Source of the DNA: Candidatus Methanoperedens sp.
GTDB lineage: Archaea; Halobacteriota; Methanosarcinia; Methanosarcinales; Methanoperedenaceae
Assembly: GCA_028715885.1 (NCBI GenBank)
Contig: JAQUQX010000002.1
Coordinates: 1 to 64,000 of the forward strand
DNA length: 64,000 nt
Direction of reading: 5' to 3'
The position numbers were made by a program, and so were the translations under genes. Under the pieces are notes generated by a model. That model was not told the origin of the DNA, made no database searches, and worked only from the letters and a program-made list of their open reading frames with translations. Position 1 is the stretch's first letter. Every line of letters starts with the position of its first letter. This document shows positions 62,403 through 64,000 of this stretch, one piece after another.

Positions 62403-62796
62403 TTATTTTTTATGATTATGATAAAAATGATTATAATGATTATAACACGCCCAAAAATCTGCTATGTGTCGCCTGCCAGCTTTAATGCAATCTGTGTATG
62501 CAGTATATCTCATGTTTTTGTGTCCACCCGTTGTTTTTGATTCTTGTACAAGTACCGCACATACAGTTGTGATTCTGTAGATTCCTGATATTTTTTCGCT
62601 GATTTTTGGAGTTTTCATTCGGATCAATTTTCAGGTTCAAAACAAAATATTCTCCTGTTTCTTTATAGAGTTTTATTAATTGCTGTATTCGCCGCTTAGA
62701 GACGTTAAAATCATTGGCTACGTTAGCGGTAGTTTCTCCTTTTTTCAAAACCCAGTTTATTGCCAGGCGTATTCTTTTGTTCGTCATTTTTACCAT
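62403..62796 (-). pseudogene. Frameshifted IS481/integrase-type transposase remnant
   Basis: From ATG 62794-62796 the minus strand reads MVKMTNKRIRLAINWVLKKG and continues to a homeodomain-like HTH (NVSKRRIQQLIKLYKETGEY), the N-terminal DNA-binding domain of IS481-like transposases. The sequence then loses similarity and continues only in broken frames (stops at 62482 and 62403). The catalytic DDE domain is absent. No clear terminal inverted repeats are seen. It is debris of an insertion sequence next to the surface-protein gene and accounts for most of the gene-free stretch 62301-63086. Confidence 0.55.
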
Positions 62797-63086
62797 GAGA
62801 CCTGTGAACTGGTCTCCTAGCGAAAAATTCCGACGAAATAATTTCGGGATACTACAAAACGGTGTGACTGTTACATTACATGTTGGTGCAGTCAAACGTT
62901 GCGACGGCACACCCAATCGCAACAGAGCTGCGGGGTATAACGATAAAAATCAAGGCAAATCGATGAACTTTTCTGGATACTCATCCGATAAATTGTGAGA
63001 GTGAAAGCCAATCCAATTCTCTTAAAAAGCGCAAGGCTAAAGAAACAATAAAATACTTAAATGATATTTTAGGTATGGTGAAATAA

Positions 63087-64000
63087 ATGAAGATACTAGT
63101 AACCGGCGGTGCAGGATTCGTGGGATCGCACCTCGTGGACGAACTTACGAAGAAACATGATGTAATTATTTATGACAATCTCGAACCTCAGGTTCATAAG
63201 AATTTTCCGAATTACCTGAGTAATGGTGCAGAGTTAATAAAAGAAGATATTCTCGACAGAGATAGGCTCAAAGAGGCAATATCTGATTCTGAAATCATAT
63301 TCCATCAGGCAGCAATGGTGGGGGTAGGTCAGAGCATGTACCAGATAGAAAAGTACATGGGTGTCAACACCATGGGGACCGCAAAATTACTCGATATACT
63401 GGCGAATGAAGAAAATGATGTTCAAAAACTGATAGTGGCTTCATCCATGTCCATTTATGGTGAAGGCAAATATGAATGCTCTGAATGCGGTATTCTTTAC
63501 CCCCCGCTGCGCACCAATGAACAGCTTAAAAAGAGAGAGTGGGAGATGAAATGTCCTTCATGCGGCAGGGTGGTCAAGCCAGTACCCACGGATGAAAATA
63601 AACCCCTGCAACCCACATCCATTTACGCTATATCAAAGAAAGATCAGGAAGAGATGTGCCTTGCTGTGGGACGCACCTACGGCATCCGTACAGTAGCTTT
63701 ACGGTATTTCAACATCTACGGCCCAAGACAGGCACTCTCAAATCCATATACGGGCGTATGCGCCATCTTCTCATCACGAATTAAGAATAACAATCCGCCA
63801 ATTATCTTTGAAGATGGGCTTCAAACAAGGGATTTCATTTCAGTACATGACATAGTTCGTGCCAACTTACTTGTTATGGAAAAGTCAAAGGCAGACTACG
63901 AAATGTTCAATGTGGGCACAGGGAAACCGGTATCCATACTTGATATCGCTCGAACCCTGTCAAAGCTGTATGGTAAAGCGCTCAAGCCTGATATAGTGAA
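63087..64000 (+). CDS. NAD-dependent sugar-nucleotide epimerase with zinc-ribbon insert (3' end beyond window)
   Basis: ATG 63087 opens an extended SDR epimerase cut by the window end after about 305 codons. VTGGAGFVGSHLVDEL binds NAD, ASSMSIYGEGKYE and YAISKKDQE give the Ser/Tyr/Lys site. Between the two an insert with CSECG ... CPSCG (about 131-172) makes a zinc ribbon, as in proteins annotated as dTDP-L-rhamnose 4-epimerase. Probably surface-sugar synthesis. An AT-rich TATA-like TTAAATGATATTTTAGG lies upstream. Confidence 0.85.
   Translation, partial: MKILVTGGAGFVGSHLVDELTKKHDVIIYDNLEPQVHKNFPNYLSNGAELIKEDILDRDRLKEAISDSEIIFHQAAMVGVGQSMYQIEKYMGVNTMGTAKLLDILANEENDVQKLIVASSMSIYGEGKYECSECGILYPPLRTNEQLKKREWEMKCPSCGRVVKPVPTDENKPLQPTSIYAISKKDQEEMCLAVGRTYGIRTVALRYFNIYGPRQALSNPYTGVCAIFSSRIKNNNPPIIFEDGLQTRDFISVHDIVRANLLVMEKSKADYEMFNVGTGKPVSILDIARTLSKLYGKALKPDIV

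Noticed and set aside
62319-62540. 73-codon plus-strand frame rich in Met/Ile
   Set aside because: Low-complexity AT sequence antisense to the transposase remnant.
1-64000. tRNA, rRNA or CRISPR array
   Set aside because: Reading the intergenic spaces showed no cloverleaf-like segment with a T-loop, no rRNA signature and no regularly spaced direct repeats.

Overview
The window is chromosomal DNA from an archaeon of the order Methanosarcinales, most likely a Methanoperedens-like (ANME-2d) lineage. The order-level call rests on a complete membrane and connecting module of F420H2 dehydrogenase (fpoA-O), a methanogenesis marker 9 protein, an MsvR-type V4R redox regulator, archaeal Pus10/TrmY/L21e/Rpo4/DUF655/KsgA and MCM/DUF424 neighbourhoods, and many leaderless genes with TATA boxes about 25 bases before the ATG. 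The Methanoperedens guess is an inference: no mcr, nitrate reductase or rRNA gene is present to prove it.

Layout. 1-7.4 kb is an accessory island: a frameshifted tail of an ornithine cyclodeaminase/alanine dehydrogenase gene, then (minus strand) a 1,699-residue nuclease-STAND NTPase in AT-rich DNA, a RhuM-family gene and a VapBC pair with its own TATA box and operator-like inverted repeat. 7.5-14.7 kb holds a ferredoxin, a phosphoesterase, a radical SAM enzyme, an amino-acid dehydrogenase fused by overlaps to both subunits of ADP-forming acyl-CoA synthetase, a second VapBC pair and an aspartase. 14.8-22.4 kb has uvrA-uvrC, msvR with a recognisable MsvR box, a methyltransferase and NMD3. 22.4-29.7 kb is mixed housekeeping (epimerase, wHTH plus membrane protein, radical SAM genes, methionine aminopeptidase, EamA transporter, phasin-like/UbiB pair).

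29.8-37.2 kb contains a surface DUF2341 protein, phosphoglycerate mutase, a NapH-like ferredoxin membrane protein, a probable sulfur-stress operon (ArsR-DsrE-OsmC with neighbours) and an RMD1/YagE-like protein. 37.2-39.1 kb has an FKBP isomerase and the marker 9 protein. 39.2-49.4 kb is the fpo operon: FpoB/C/D/I form the connecting module, FpoA/H/J/K/L/M/N the proton-pumping membrane arm, FpoO a small cysteine protein; the F420H2-oxidising FpoF is not in the window. 49.6-53.6 kb is the translation/transcription operon trmY-pus10-rpl21e-rpoF-DUF655-ksgA. 53.8-58.8 kb has a 46-residue cysteine-rich gene, a VOC protein, mcm-DUF424 and two overlapping coiled-coil genes. 59.0-62.3 kb encodes a very large secreted DUF2341-metallophosphoesterase protein; beyond it are transposase debris and a sugar-nucleotide epimerase cut by the window end.

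The most unusual observations are (i) near-identical leaders before trmY and before the coiled-coil gene pair, in which a 9-bp hairpin locks the start codon; (ii) the STAND/nuclease island; (iii) a 104-bp perfectly identical block shared by the two otherwise diverged DUF2341 genes; and (iv) several repeated or isolated perfect palindromes between genes. No tRNA, rRNA or CRISPR array was found. After annotation the only gene-poor stretches are 1-246 (nothing recognised) and 62301-63086 (transposase remnant); no other interval above 300 bases lacks a gene.
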